Shown here one piece after another: positions 9,729 through 18,332 of a stretch of DNA of 64,000 bases (the first letter of the stretch is position 1; every line of letters starts with the position of its first letter). The position numbers were made by a program, and so were the translations under genes. Source of the DNA: Vibrio sp. SCSIO 43135. Lineage in GTDB: Bacteria > Pseudomonadota > Gammaproteobacteria > Enterobacterales > Vibrionaceae. The notes below the pieces were generated by a model that saw only the letters and a program-made list of their open reading frames with translations, had not been told where the DNA came from and searched no databases. The DNA is taken from NCBI RefSeq assembly GCF_023716665.1, contig NZ_CP071860.1, positions 1,426,001 to 1,490,000 of the forward strand, read 5' to 3'.

Positions 9729-10724
9729 TTATACACCCCAGTGATAATCAAAATTATAATAGGTAGTGCTCTGCTTATATTCTTCAACTCTAATATTAGC
9801 CTGCTCGATCTGATCAGCCGTCATCACTTTAGATAAAGACGTAGATAGAGTTTGCGCATTAGCATATACATTGGCCAACTTATCCGAACCCGCATAAGAT
9901 AAATACAGGTCTAAATAGCTTTTCGCTTTAATACTATCGCTAGCTACAAAAGAGTAATACTCAGACATCCCCGCATAAGCACGCCCCGCCACAGCCAACG
10001 AATTGAGATCACCGAGTTCAATAGCCTTTAACCGCCATTCAAAGGCTTCTTCGCGCTTATTCTTTTGTTCTAACAACAATATATAGTGCCTAATCGCTGG
10101 CAGAAAATTGCTTTCTGCAGCCGTTTTATACATCAGCCTTGATTCCGTTTCTCTTGAGCCAGGCATAAGAAACGTGCCTTGCCCATTCGCTATATTGGCT
10201 GCGGTGGCCATCACAGCCAAAGGGTAAAGATTGCTTGCTGATTGCTTTAAGTAGTAATTCGCCAGTTCCGGTTCACTAGTTTTGAAATAATTGTATAGTC
10301 GGTAGAAAGCTTGGTTTGGGTCTGACGCCCCGAGTTCAATCACCATTTCATAATAGCGAGAGCGCCAGTTACTTTTCTCGGTGGATTCAAGCCAATCTGC
10401 TTGGGTATAGAGATATAGAGCTGCATCTATATAACCTGCTTTCGCAGAGCGGAGCATATACACTTCGAAATCATCATTTCTACGCAACGTACTCGGGGTG
10501 TGTTGAAGCTCAATGGCATACAGATAAGCGGCTTTCGCATCACCCAAATCAGCCGCATACTTCAAGTACCGAAACGCTTCAGTAATTTTGTACTGTGCCC
10601 TTAGTAAGTTACCGACTTCCTGTGCTTGCTGCGGTGACAATTGCTGCTCATCGTACAGTTCGGTTTGAGCTGAGGCAGTGCACGCAAACAGTGCTATAAA
10701 TGAAAACCTAGCCAATATTGACAC
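9729..10724 (-). CDS. Periplasmic Sel1-like repeat protein next to PAAR
   Basis: The 331-residue protein has a signal peptide (MSILARFSFIALFACTASA, about 1-19) and then Sel1/TPR-like helical repeats, for example residues around A-F-R-Y-L-K-Y-A-A-D-L-G-D-A and later A-F-E-W-R-L-K-A-I-E-L-G-D. The start is GTG at 10724 with GGAGG 5 bases upstream, inside the last 17 bases of the PAAR gene, so the two are coupled. In V. cholerae a PAAR gene and one small gene also precede vipA. Exported Sel1-like proteins serve as immunity proteins to some T6SS lipase effectors (known for other systems), but no toxin gene is next to this one. Its role here is unknown; immunity or a tip-loading role are both guesses. 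Confidence 0.7.
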   Translation of the reverse strand: MSILARFSFIALFACTASAQTELYDEQQLSPQQAQEVGNLLRAQYKITEAFRYLKYAADLGDAKAAYLYAIELQHTPSTLRRNDDFEVYMLRSAKAGYIDAALYLYTQADWLESTEKSNWRSRYYEMVIELGASDPNQAFYRLYNYFKTSEPELANYYLKQSASNLYPLAVMATAANIANGQGTFLMPGSRETESRLMYKTAAESNFLPAIRHYILLLEQKNKREEAFEWRLKAIELGDLNSLAVAGRAYAGMSEYYSFVASDSIKAKSYLDLYLSYAGSDKLANVYANAQTLSTSLSKVMTADQIEQANIRVEEYKQSTTYYNFDYHWGV

Positions 10725-10992
10725 TAGAGCCTCCAGTCAGCACACCACCACATGTAACTGGGTCTCCAGCTCTTGCGGCAGGCATCCCGTCAATTTTTAC
10801 GCTTCCAGATCCTGCGGCGATCGCGCGGTCATGACAAGGGTTCTTTGGCTTATCGTGAGGCTCTAGTGGATCTCCAGCTCTTGCCGCTGCCACACCATCA
10901 AATTTGACGGTTCCAGATCCCGCTGTCACTGGAGTAGCAGGGAATCCATCATGATCCGTTCCTATATCACCAACAATTATACCATTGCCCAT
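10708..10992 (-). CDS. PAAR-repeat T6SS spike tip protein
   Basis: PAAR proteins cap the VgrG spike of the type VI system and sharpen it. The 94-residue protein contains two copies of the pattern G-x-A-A-R-A-G-D-P (around residues 33-41 and 71-79) plus the G-S-G-S/T-V-K-x-D-G repeats that define the fold. It has no C-terminal toxin domain. The start chosen is ATG at 10992 because GGAG lies 9 bases upstream; an in-frame ATG at 11055 would add 21 residues without family support. It overlaps the Sel1 gene by 17 bases. Confidence 0.9.
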   Translation of the reverse strand: MGNGIIVGDIGTDHDGFPATPVTAGSGTVKFDGVAAARAGDPLEPHDKPKNPCHDRAIAAGSGSVKIDGMPAARAGDPVTCGGVLTGGSSVNIG

Positions 10993-11338
10993 TTGGTCGA
11001 ACTCCGTGAATCTTGAAAGAGCTCTAAGAAGCAAATTGCATTCCTGAAATTTCACCGTGCCGGAGCAAGGAAAACATCACGACTGAGCAAAATATTGCTC
11101 ACACCAGGTAAGATTTGTGATGGGTGACTAAATATTGCCCGAAAATAAAGTTAAGCAAACGCTATCTTGTTACAGAATATTAATTGTTGCCGATTAAATA
11201 TTAATTCAATCTAAATAACTAATTTATTATTTTCTAATTAATAAAACTATCCAAGGCAAGATAAATTAAAAACTGACTATTTAGTAATCTAAAAAATAAT
11301 AATATTATTAAAAGCATCTGTTACTAAGGTGATAATCA
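10993..11338. other. Intergenic region between PAAR and the Lrp-type regulator
   Basis: This is AT-rich sequence of about 346 bases. It should hold the promoter of the PAAR-led unit (minus strand) and the 3' end of the Lrp gene. The only clear structure is the palindrome at 11084-11101. I see no sigma-54 element and no convincing small gene. Confidence 0.45.
11084..11101. promoter_or_regulatory. Palindrome upstream of PAAR, possible operator
   Basis: TGAGCAA-AATA-TTGCTCA has perfect 7-bp arms and a 4-base centre. It lies 92 bases upstream of the PAAR start on the minus strand. The half sequence AAATATTGC occurs again about 40 bases further upstream (near 11133-11141). The binding protein is unknown. 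Confidence 0.35.
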
Positions 11339-11779
11339 TTATCTTTGATCTTTTGGTGTATCCATTACCACCATTGTTGTAATCGATTTCACATGCACAC
11401 ATTCACCTAATACGTCCGCGTGAAATCGTTTATAACTCTGTAAATCCTTTGTTTCTACTCTCAATAAATACTCGTTTGCACCGGTTATGTTGTGACACTC
11501 GACGACTTCATCTTCAAATCGAACATGCTCTTCAAACTCTAACTGGGACTGTTTTCTGTGGCTCGACAAACCGATAGACACATAGGCAACAAATCCAACG
11601 CCTAACCGTTCATTTGAAAGCACAGCACGATAGCCAGTGATGACTTCCGTTCGCTCCAACTCCTGAACACGCCTTAATGTTGCTGATGGCGATAATCCCA
11701 CTCGCTCCGAGAGTTCCACATTGGAGATTCTTCCATCCCCTTTCAGATGTTGCAATATTCTTTCGTCAAACTTATCCAC
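11339..11779 (-). CDS. Lrp/AsnC family transcriptional regulator
   Basis: A 146-residue DNA-binding regulator with an N-terminal winged helix-turn-helix (DERILQHLKGDGRISNVELSERVGLSPSATLRRVQELE) and a C-terminal RAM (ligand-binding) domain ending in TTMVVMDTPKD. The start is taken as GTG at 11779 because AAGGA lies 9 bases upstream and it gives the normal family length; the upstream ATG at 11869 would add 30 unsupported residues. It is divergent from a LysE/RhtB exporter, a very common pairing in which the regulator controls amino acid export. Confidence 0.88.
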   Translation of the reverse strand: MDKFDERILQHLKGDGRISNVELSERVGLSPSATLRRVQELERTEVITGYRAVLSNERLGVGFVAYVSIGLSSHRKQSQLEFEEHVRFEDEVVECHNITGANEYLLRVETKDLQSYKRFHADVLGECVHVKSITTMVVMDTPKDQR

Positions 11780-11901
11780 CGACAAATTTCCTTGCTTAAA
11801 TAGTCCAAAACAATCCAATAAAAGCACACAATTGCGTCCAAATCCACTTAACATTGTTTTAGCCGGCAATGATTATGAACATACTTTGGAGAATTTTTTG
11901 G

Positions 11902-12486
11902 ATGGACTTTGAACAACTCGTCGCTTTAACCCTGTTTGCATTTGTCTCCACGTTTACGCCGGGCCCAAACAATATTATGTTGATGACCTCTGGTGCTAAT
12001 GTTGGATTTGCACGCACGATTCCTCATATGTTGGGGATTGCTGTCGGCTTTTCGGTAATGCTGCTATTGGTTGGATTCGGCTTAATGGGCGTTTTCACTG
12101 CATACCCGGTTGTACACCAAATTCTTAAGTACCTGAGCTTAATCTATTTGGTGTATTTGGCGCTCAAAATTGCGACTAGTGGTAAAGCGGGCAAAGTGGA
12201 CGATTTCAAACCACTGACGTTTCTTGGTGCTGCAAGCTTTCAGTGGGTAAACCCAAAAGGTTGGTCTATGGCATTAACAGCTATCACAGTCTACAGCTCT
12301 GGAAACAGTCTCGCTCAACTGCTGTTAATTTCTCTTGTGTTCATGTTGGTGAATTTGCCTTCCGTCAGCTTCTGGGCTGCGGCAGGTCGAGAGCTACAAC
12401 GCTGGCTAACGACACCAATGCGTATTAAGGGCTTTAACATTTCAATGGCAGCATTACTGCTCGCCTCTACAATTCCTATGTTGTAG
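11902..12486 (+). CDS. LysE/RhtB family amino acid exporter
   Basis: The 194-residue inner membrane protein has the family signature FTPGPNNIMLMTSGANVG near its N-terminus and about six hydrophobic segments, with the F-Q-W-V-N-P-K-G-W motif near the middle. The family exports amino acids or homoserine-type compounds; the exact substrate cannot be read. The start at 11902 (MDFEQLVALT) is preferred over the ATG at 11869 because it has GGAG 10 bases upstream and fits the family start. It is divergent from the Lrp-type gene, and its end overlaps the convergent LysR gene by 11 bases. Confidence 0.87.
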   Translation: MDFEQLVALTLFAFVSTFTPGPNNIMLMTSGANVGFARTIPHMLGIAVGFSVMLLLVGFGLMGVFTAYPVVHQILKYLSLIYLVYLALKIATSGKAGKVDDFKPLTFLGAASFQWVNPKGWSMALTAITVYSSGNSLAQLLLISLVFMLVNLPSVSFWAAAGRELQRWLTTPMRIKGFNISMAALLLASTIPML

Positions 12487-13363
12487 CAGCCTGTTCACTA
12501 AACTGTTGTGCTAAGAAATCAATCAACAGGCGAACTTTGGGCGACAAGTTCCGGTTTTGTGGATACATCGCCCAAATCCCTTCTCTGTCATCACGATAAT
12601 CGCTCAGTACTTCAACCAATTCTCCATTGTCTAATGCGGTTTGTACATAGTAGTCAGGAAGCTGAACTAGGCCCAAATGTCGCTTAGCTGCATCCAAAAG
12701 CGCGAAACCACTATTGCATTTGATGCGACCCGATACTCGCACCGATTTTTCTCTGCCATTCTCCTTGAATCGCCAATGTTCTAATGAACCGACTAAACAT
12801 TGGTGATGTGTCAGTTCAGACAGAGTATGAGGTTCACCAAACCGGCTTAAGTATTCTGGCGTCGCGCACACATAGAGTTGGCGCTGAGACAAGCGCTTAG
12901 CGATCAAGCTAGAGTCTTCTAATCGCCCTAAACGAATCGCAACATCAATCCCTTGTTCAATTAGGTCTAGTCGTTGATTAGTAAGGATGAGCTCTAAATC
13001 AACCTGCGGGTATTGTTCAAGAAATTGGTGAAGTAGCGGCGCCAAATGCATTTCGCCATAAGTGACTGCAGCAGTAACTTTCAACAGTCCTTTCGGTGAC
13101 GCTTGCATCTGGGTAACAGCTAGCTCTGCCATTTCTAAACCATCCACCAGGTGCTTACATTGCTGGAAGTAGACTAGCCCAGCTTCCGTTACCGAGACTT
13201 TCCGGGTAGTACGAAGAAGCAACTTCACCGCTAGCCGTTCTTCAAGTGCCGAAACTCTTCGGCTCACTTGCGCCACAGAGGTATTCAGTTTCTTAGCTGC
13301 ATCAGTAAAACTGTTCGTTTCCACTACAGCAACGAACTCACTGACCCCTTCCCAACTTGCCAT
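12476..13363 (-). CDS. LysR family transcriptional regulator
   Basis: The 295-residue protein has an N-terminal LysR helix-turn-helix (FVAVVETNSFTDAAKKLN, then TSVAQVSRRVSALEERL) and a C-terminal substrate-binding domain. The arrangement resembles the AaeR/DmlR-like group that regulates small-molecule efflux or metabolism. It follows the MFS gene by 41 bases on the same strand, so it may be co-transcribed with it, and it is convergent with the LysE gene. The inducer is unknown. Confidence 0.87.
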   Translation of the reverse strand: MASWEGVSEFVAVVETNSFTDAAKKLNTSVAQVSRRVSALEERLAVKLLLRTTRKVSVTEAGLVYFQQCKHLVDGLEMAELAVTQMQASPKGLLKVTAAVTYGEMHLAPLLHQFLEQYPQVDLELILTNQRLDLIEQGIDVAIRLGRLEDSSLIAKRLSQRQLYVCATPEYLSRFGEPHTLSELTHHQCLVGSLEHWRFKENGREKSVRVSGRIKCNSGFALLDAAKRHLGLVQLPDYYVQTALDNGELVEVLSDYRDDREGIWAMYPQNRNLSPKVRLLIDFLAQQFSEQAATT

Positions 13364-13404
13364 TGGATCTACCTATCAACGATATACAAACTCCATCAAG
13401 CATA

Positions 13405-14628
13405 TCATTTTTCGTCGTTCTTGATGGACATATTGCCAACTCGATAATAGAGCACACAGCTAGTTAGACACAGTAAACCCATGAGCATGTAACCAACGCC
13501 TAGCCCTAACACTTTCACGCTTATCCCAGCAGCTAAGTATGTAAACAGCCACCAGAAGTGAGTCAACGAAAAATGCGCAGCAAAGTATGGCGTGCTATCA
13601 CCTTCGCCACATTCTTTGGTAATCAAAAGCCCAGCAGAAGTTTGAATACAAGACATGCCTACTCCCATCGCAACACACATTACCCCAAAGCCAATCCAAC
13701 CAGGTGTTAGACTACCAAGAGCAAACGCCCCACAAATGGTGACCAACCCCATCCAGTGAAAGTGCTGTGGTGGATAATATTCCAGCCACCTAGGTAATCG
13801 AAACGCCATGACCATGGAGCCAAAACCTACCATCATCATGGCCAGTGCGGTTTGAGTTTCGTCTCCATGCAATACCTCATGGACATATATCACGGTATTA
13901 ACCAATACCATCGCAGAAGCGCTAGCAACCGCTAGATAGGCAAACCATAGTGCTTTGAGTTTGGGCTTCGACAAATACAGCTTAATGTTTTCCCCTAAAC
14001 GAGGTGCGTTCATTCGCTGCGCTTGGACATCCGCCGCTTTCCAATTAGGCAAAGCACAAAATAAGATCAGAATACCGGACAAAACAAAGGTCCCCGCATC
14101 GAGCATAAACAACTGGCGAAAACCAATTAAGCTCAATAACATTGCTGTCAACATAGGGCTAAAGATCTGCTCTAGATCATAAGCCATTCGGCTCAATGAA
14201 AGAGCTTTAGCATATTGAGTTTTATCGGGCAGAACTAAAGGTAGTGTCGACTGAAATAGAGGGGTAAACCCCGCGGAACATGCATTGATGACGAACATCA
14301 GTACATACACTTCCCACACTTCAGTGACGAACGGCAAACAAACAAACATCAATGCCCGAATCAAGTCGAGAGCAAACAGTGTTTTTCGTTTCGGTAACTT
14401 ATGCGCTACTGTTCCAAACAGCGGCGCTAAAACAATATACGCCAGCATCTTGAGTGCAAAAGCGATACTGAGCACATACCCTGCCTCGTCTCCCGCGAGT
14501 TCATAGGCAAGCAAAGCAAGGCAAACAGAGCTCATGCCCGTCCCAACCAATGAGATGACCTGAGCCGACAGCAGTCGCAAGTAGTTTGAGTTTTTCCACA
14601 TTGATTGGGGATGAGCGATCTCAGTCAT
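13405..14628 (-). CDS. MFS transporter (DHA3/EntS-like) at the end of the MurE-like operon
   Basis: The 407-residue membrane protein has about 12 hydrophobic segments and the N-terminal pattern NSNYLRLLSAQVISLVGTGM typical of the MFS_3/EntS-like drug and siderophore exporters. The start is ATG at 14628 (MTEIAHPQ), preceded directly by GGAGGAGGAA and overlapping the end of the carboxypeptidase gene by 8 bases; the ATG at 14661 gives an unlikely extension. Overlap with the two upstream genes indicates one operon with the MurE-like ligase. It may export a product, or a toxic compound, tied to that pathway; this is inference. Confidence 0.85.
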   Translation of the reverse strand: MTEIAHPQSMWKNSNYLRLLSAQVISLVGTGMSSVCLALLAYELAGDEAGYVLSIAFALKMLAYIVLAPLFGTVAHKLPKRKTLFALDLIRALMFVCLPFVTEVWEVYVLMFVINACSAGFTPLFQSTLPLVLPDKTQYAKALSLSRMAYDLEQIFSPMLTAMLLSLIGFRQLFMLDAGTFVLSGILILFCALPNWKAADVQAQRMNAPRLGENIKLYLSKPKLKALWFAYLAVASASAMVLVNTVIYVHEVLHGDETQTALAMMMVGFGSMVMAFRLPRWLEYYPPQHFHWMGLVTICGAFALGSLTPGWIGFGVMCVAMGVGMSCIQTSAGLLITKECGEGDSTPYFAAHFSLTHFWWLFTYLAAGISVKVLGLGVGYMLMGLLCLTSCVLYYRVGNMSIKNDEK

Positions 14629-15814
14629 TTCCTCCTCCCATTTGAGAAGATAGCCAGGCAAGCATCTTGCTGAACCTTAATTTGATTCCGTCCCATACTT
14701 GTCCTACCCAACCGGATAAGGTCACATCTTCAGCACTGACTATGGGATAAGTTGCTACGATGTTTCCACCATTTCGCCATTCAACCCTCCCCAGCAGATC
14801 ACCTTTAGCAAGCGGAGCGGTAATCCATTTGTCCACGATCACCTTTTTACTTAAGCCGGAACTCACAGTACGAGGTAAAGTTAGATAGGCGTCTTGGTCA
14901 ACAAGCGCACCAACGTTTTCGGGTTGCCCTTTCCAAACTCGTACTCGAGCCTCAATTTGGCCTTCGTCCATCACTTGCTGGGTATCAAAGAATCGAAAAC
15001 CATAGTTGAGCAACGCTTTAGAGGCACTTGCTCTTGATTGTTCACTACTCGCTCCCATCACTACCGATATCAACCTCATACTGCCTTCTGTTGCAGAACT
15101 GACCAAGCTGTACCCTGCCGCTTCGGTATATCCTGTCTTACCGCCATCGACGTCAATTGAGCGATCCCACAATAATTTATTGCGGTTATATTGGGTTATG
15201 TCATTCCATTGAAATGTCTTTAAACCATAGAGTTGATAGACTTCTGGGAGTTCTTTTATCAAGGCCGTTAACAACCTTGCCATATCCAACGGAGAGGTTT
15301 TTATCCCATCACCATCCAGCCCATGTGCATTGATAAATCTAGTGTCTTCCAGTGACAGCGACTGGGCCCAACCATTCATCAGGCTAACAAAAGCACTTTC
15401 ACTACCTGCAATGTGCTCAGCTAATGCAACTGCAGCGTCATTACCAGATTGGACAATTAACCCTGTCATCAGGTTACGCACTGTAATTTCATCTTTAGGC
15501 TTGATGAACATCAGTGATGACCCTTGAAAATTAGCCGACCAAGCATTTTTGCTGACGCTCACAACGTCGTCCCAAGCTAAGCGACCTGAACGAATCTCTT
15601 GCCCGACAACAAACGCCGTCATTAATTTAGTCAAGCTAGCTGGGGCCAATTCTGTTCTGGCATTTTGCTGTGCAATCACAGCCCCAGAATTGAAATCCAT
15701 TAGAACGTATCCTTTAGCGCTCAATTCTGGTGGATTAGGTGTGATAACAGCCGTACTAGGCAAGCTAATCATAATCAGTAGCAAACATATTGACGCCGAT
15801 AACCCTCGTTTCAT
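14621..15814 (-). CDS. D-alanyl-D-alanine carboxypeptidase, PBP5/6-like
   Basis: This 397-residue exported serine peptidase trims the terminal D-Ala of peptidoglycan stem peptides. All three catalytic motifs are visible: S-L-T-K at residues 60-63 (Ser60 nucleophile), S-G-N at about residue 122, and K-T-G at about residue 225. A signal peptide of about 22 residues precedes them. A PBP5-type C-terminal domain and an amphipathic tail (WDGIKLRFSKMLAWLSSQM) follow, as in dacA/dacC products that lie along the inner membrane. It overlaps the MurE-like gene by 4 bases (ATGA). It is probably a second copy next to a housekeeping dacA elsewhere. Confidence 0.92.
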   Translation of the reverse strand: MKRGLSASICLLLIMISLPSTAVITPNPPELSAKGYVLMDFNSGAVIAQQNARTELAPASLTKLMTAFVVGQEIRSGRLAWDDVVSVSKNAWSANFQGSSLMFIKPKDEITVRNLMTGLIVQSGNDAAVALAEHIAGSESAFVSLMNGWAQSLSLEDTRFINAHGLDGDGIKTSPLDMARLLTALIKELPEVYQLYGLKTFQWNDITQYNRNKLLWDRSIDVDGGKTGYTEAAGYSLVSSATEGSMRLISVVMGASSEQSRASASKALLNYGFRFFDTQQVMDEGQIEARVRVWKGQPENVGALVDQDAYLTLPRTVSSGLSKKVIVDKWITAPLAKGDLLGRVEWRNGGNIVATYPIVSAEDVTLSGWVGQVWDGIKLRFSKMLAWLSSQMGGGND

Positions 15815-17256
15815 TGTTTGCCCTCCATACTTACTGCCGCCCTATCTCCAATATAGCTTTGACGACCGATTTTGTTGGCGGTGACATGCTGATGAAGCTC
15901 ATGCCCCTTGCCACACAACAACAATAAATCTTGAGAACGGCTTAATTGCTTGGCTAGCTGGATAGCTTCAAGCCTGTCACTCACTTCGTAGTAGGGTGTA
16001 TCCCCAACTCGAGATGTCAAAGCACGAAAGATGTCTTCCTGCATTTCCCCCAGCGGATTATCCGACGTAAAAATAACGACATCAGAATGCTCCGCACATA
16101 ACTGTCCAATTCGCGCGGCCTCACGGATTCTGTCTCCCGTTACACCAATAACAGTAATAACCTTTCCCCATTGGCGGACATCGATCCCTTGAAACAAAGC
16201 CAGCAGCCCATCGTAGTTGTGGGCGTAGTCAACAAGTGCAGTCGCTCGATTGTCGAGAGAGATGAACTGGCTTCGTCCATTGATTGGGGTGAGCCCGCTT
16301 AAAGCTGCTGCAACAGCGTTGAGTCGCCAACCTTGACTGAGTAACACGCTTGCCATCGCAAGCTGGTTTTCAACATTAAAACGAAACGGCATTTGAGAAT
16401 CGACAACCGCATGTTCACCTTGGTAATACATAGTAAACTGATTGCCAAACTGAGTAGCCTGTACCTCATCGGCAACGACATCAGCTTCATGGTTCCCAAT
16501 TGAAAACGTCATTACGTTGTTTCTCAATTTCGCTCGATCAATCGCGACTCCCGCGTGAGGATCGTCTAGGTTAACGACTAAGGTGCCACCAGGTTTAATG
16601 CGGTCAATCAGTTGCAATTTCGCTTGAACGTACCCATCGATAGTTCGGTGATAGTCCAAATGGTCACGACCAATGTTGCTAATGACACCCACCTCCAGAG
16701 GAACGAAACCAGCTCTGTCTTGCGCCAGTGCGTGACTACTCAGTTCCATAACATTGAGCAGTACCCCAGCGTTAACCATGTCGTCAAATAGATTAAGTAA
16801 CGTCACCGCATCGGGCGTGGTATTGTCCAAGGGCTCATGCTTGTCGGCATATTTCACCCCCAATGTACCGATATAACTCGACTTACATTGACGCGTCAGA
16901 ATTTGCTGAAGTCCGTAGGCGATTGTGGTTTTACCGTTAGTACCCGTAATACCGATATGCTTGAGTTGATGGTGCGGGAAACGGTAATACGCCTTTATAA
17001 GAGATACGCTTTGATAGTAGCTATCCGTAACAATAACTGGGACGGTCGCTTGTACTGGCTTTGTCGCAATGATAGCAATCGCTCCATTTTCGATCGCGTG
17101 CGTCACATAACCATGACTGTCATGTACCGCCCCTTCACGACACACAAATACATGATTTTTCGCCACCCACTCACTATTGGTGCTAAAGGTCTGGATCGGT
17201 AGCTCTAATAACAGATCCAGACACTGCTCAAGTTTTTTGTTCGACACCCGCTTCAC
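15811..17256 (-). CDS. MurE-like Mur ligase paralogue with altered substrate motifs
   Basis: The 481-residue ATP-dependent ligase resembles UDP-MurNAc-tripeptide synthetase. It keeps the P-loop GITGTNGKTT at 102-111, the T-T-P-D-A motif near 146-150, E-L-S-S-H-A-L-A-Q at 171-179, and Lys213, the position that is carbamylated in MurE. It differs from housekeeping MurE in three places. The DSR uridine-site motif is replaced by TNSEW around 26-30. The GGDRDxGKRP loop is replaced by VTGDRIREAAR at 372-382. The D-N-P-R motif that binds diaminopimelate reads D-N-P-L at 399-402. So it probably does not add diaminopimelate. It lies outside any cell-wall cluster and overlaps a D,D-carboxypeptidase gene. 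The substrate is unknown. Confidence 0.82.
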   Translation of the reverse strand: MKRVSNKKLEQCLDLLLELPIQTFSTNSEWVAKNHVFVCREGAVHDSHGYVTHAIENGAIAIIATKPVQATVPVIVTDSYYQSVSLIKAYYRFPHHQLKHIGITGTNGKTTIAYGLQQILTRQCKSSYIGTLGVKYADKHEPLDNTTPDAVTLLNLFDDMVNAGVLLNVMELSSHALAQDRAGFVPLEVGVISNIGRDHLDYHRTIDGYVQAKLQLIDRIKPGGTLVVNLDDPHAGVAIDRAKLRNNVMTFSIGNHEADVVADEVQATQFGNQFTMYYQGEHAVVDSQMPFRFNVENQLAMASVLLSQGWRLNAVAAALSGLTPINGRSQFISLDNRATALVDYAHNYDGLLALFQGIDVRQWGKVITVIGVTGDRIREAARIGQLCAEHSDVVIFTSDNPLGEMQEDIFRALTSRVGDTPYYEVSDRLEAIQLAKQLSRSQDLLLLCGKGHELHQHVTANKIGRQSYIGDRAAVSMEGKQ

Positions 17257-17333
17257 ATCCTTTCTTTCTAGGAAACTCTTATGAACTTGAGTATATTTCC
17301 CAATAGAACATCGATGAAATCGAACAAATCAAT

Positions 17334-17345
17334 CTAATATATTAG
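17334..17345. promoter_or_regulatory. Palindrome between the MurE-like operon and its divergent LysR gene
   Basis: CTAATATATTAG is a perfect 12-bp palindrome, 37 bases upstream of the LysR start and 78 bases upstream of the MurE-like start. LysR proteins usually bind such AT-rich dyads in divergent promoters, so it is a candidate operator. No experiment supports this. Confidence 0.4.
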
Positions 17346-17381
17346 TAACATTGATAACCTGAGATGGAATAAGAAGTAGAA

Positions 17382-18329
17382 ATGAAAGAACTAAACTGGA
17401 AGGGAATTGATCTTAACCTGCTACTTACTTTTGATGCGTTATTTCAATTTGGCAGTGTGTCGGCGGCGTCCAAGTATCTACACCTAGGACAACCGGCCAC
17501 CAGCTATAATTTAAAACGCTTAAGAGAGCTTCTTGACGATCCTCTATTTGAACGCCATGGCAACCGAATGCAGCCTACAAGCCGAGCGGTTGAGATTGCA
17601 CCAAAGGTTCAAGAAATTTTGGCTATATTCACGCAAGACATTTTGCCTTCGGAGCAATTTAACCCTAGTGAATATGAAGGGAAATTTTCGATTGGCGTCA
17701 GCGATTACGCAGAACAAATCTTTGGCCCCAATATTTTCGATGCGCTACAGGCCCACGCACCAAATGCAAAAGTGTTGTTCAAACCCGCCGATAATGAAAA
17801 CTGTGTCGACCTCCTCGAGAATCACAACACTGATATTTGTATCGGTGTATTCAATGCAATGCCTAGCAACGTTGAATCAACCTTCTTATACAGAGAAAAG
17901 CACCTGTGCACGTTTGATAATAGTGTGCTGAAAACAGAGCTTCCCATACCTTTAACGACCTATCTCGCTACCCCACAAATGATCATCACCGCCAATGATC
18001 AACTGACCAGCCAAGTAGACAATACATTAGCTTCCCTCGGGGTAGTTCGAAATGTGGTATTGGGGACCACCCGTTTCTTAACCATTCGACGCATGCTGTC
18101 AGGCAGAAAACACCTGGCCGTTATGGCTGAAATGGTTGGGCGCTCAGAGTTAATCCACGATCAATTGACTCTATGCCCCCCTCCCATTGATATTCCAGAT
18201 TTCGATATTGAAATGGTGACTCTGAAACGCGATAGCAAACACCCTAAAGTTGTTTGGCTATCGACCCTCGTTCGACAGCTGATACAGCAGCAAGTCAATG
18301 AGTCACGCCAAATCAGCACCTATGACTAA
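17382..18329 (+). CDS. LysR family regulator divergent from the MurE-like operon
   Basis: The 315-residue protein has the LysR helix-turn-helix (IDLNLLLTFDALFQFGSVSAASKYLHLGQPATSYNLKRL) and a NodD-like substrate-binding domain. It is transcribed away from the MurE-like, carboxypeptidase and MFS operon across a 125-base gap, the classic layout for a LysR activator and its target. Regulation of that operon is therefore likely, though the effector is unknown. Confidence 0.87.
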   Translation: MKELNWKGIDLNLLLTFDALFQFGSVSAASKYLHLGQPATSYNLKRLRELLDDPLFERHGNRMQPTSRAVEIAPKVQEILAIFTQDILPSEQFNPSEYEGKFSIGVSDYAEQIFGPNIFDALQAHAPNAKVLFKPADNENCVDLLENHNTDICIGVFNAMPSNVESTFLYREKHLCTFDNSVLKTELPIPLTTYLATPQMIITANDQLTSQVDNTLASLGVVRNVVLGTTRFLTIRRMLSGRKHLAVMAEMVGRSELIHDQLTLCPPPIDIPDFDIEMVTLKRDSKHPKVVWLSTLVRQLIQQQVNESRQISTYD

Positions 18330-18332
18330 CAG

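Noticed and set aside
9416..11338. Sigma-54 promoter controlling the T6SS units, as seen for hcp operons in V. cholerae
   Set aside because: I looked for a GG-N10-GC type element on the minus strand in both gaps and found none of good quality.
11869..11901. Upstream ATG as the start of the LysE-type exporter
   Set aside because: It has no ribosome site and adds residues not found in the family; the ATG at 11902 has GGAG upstream.
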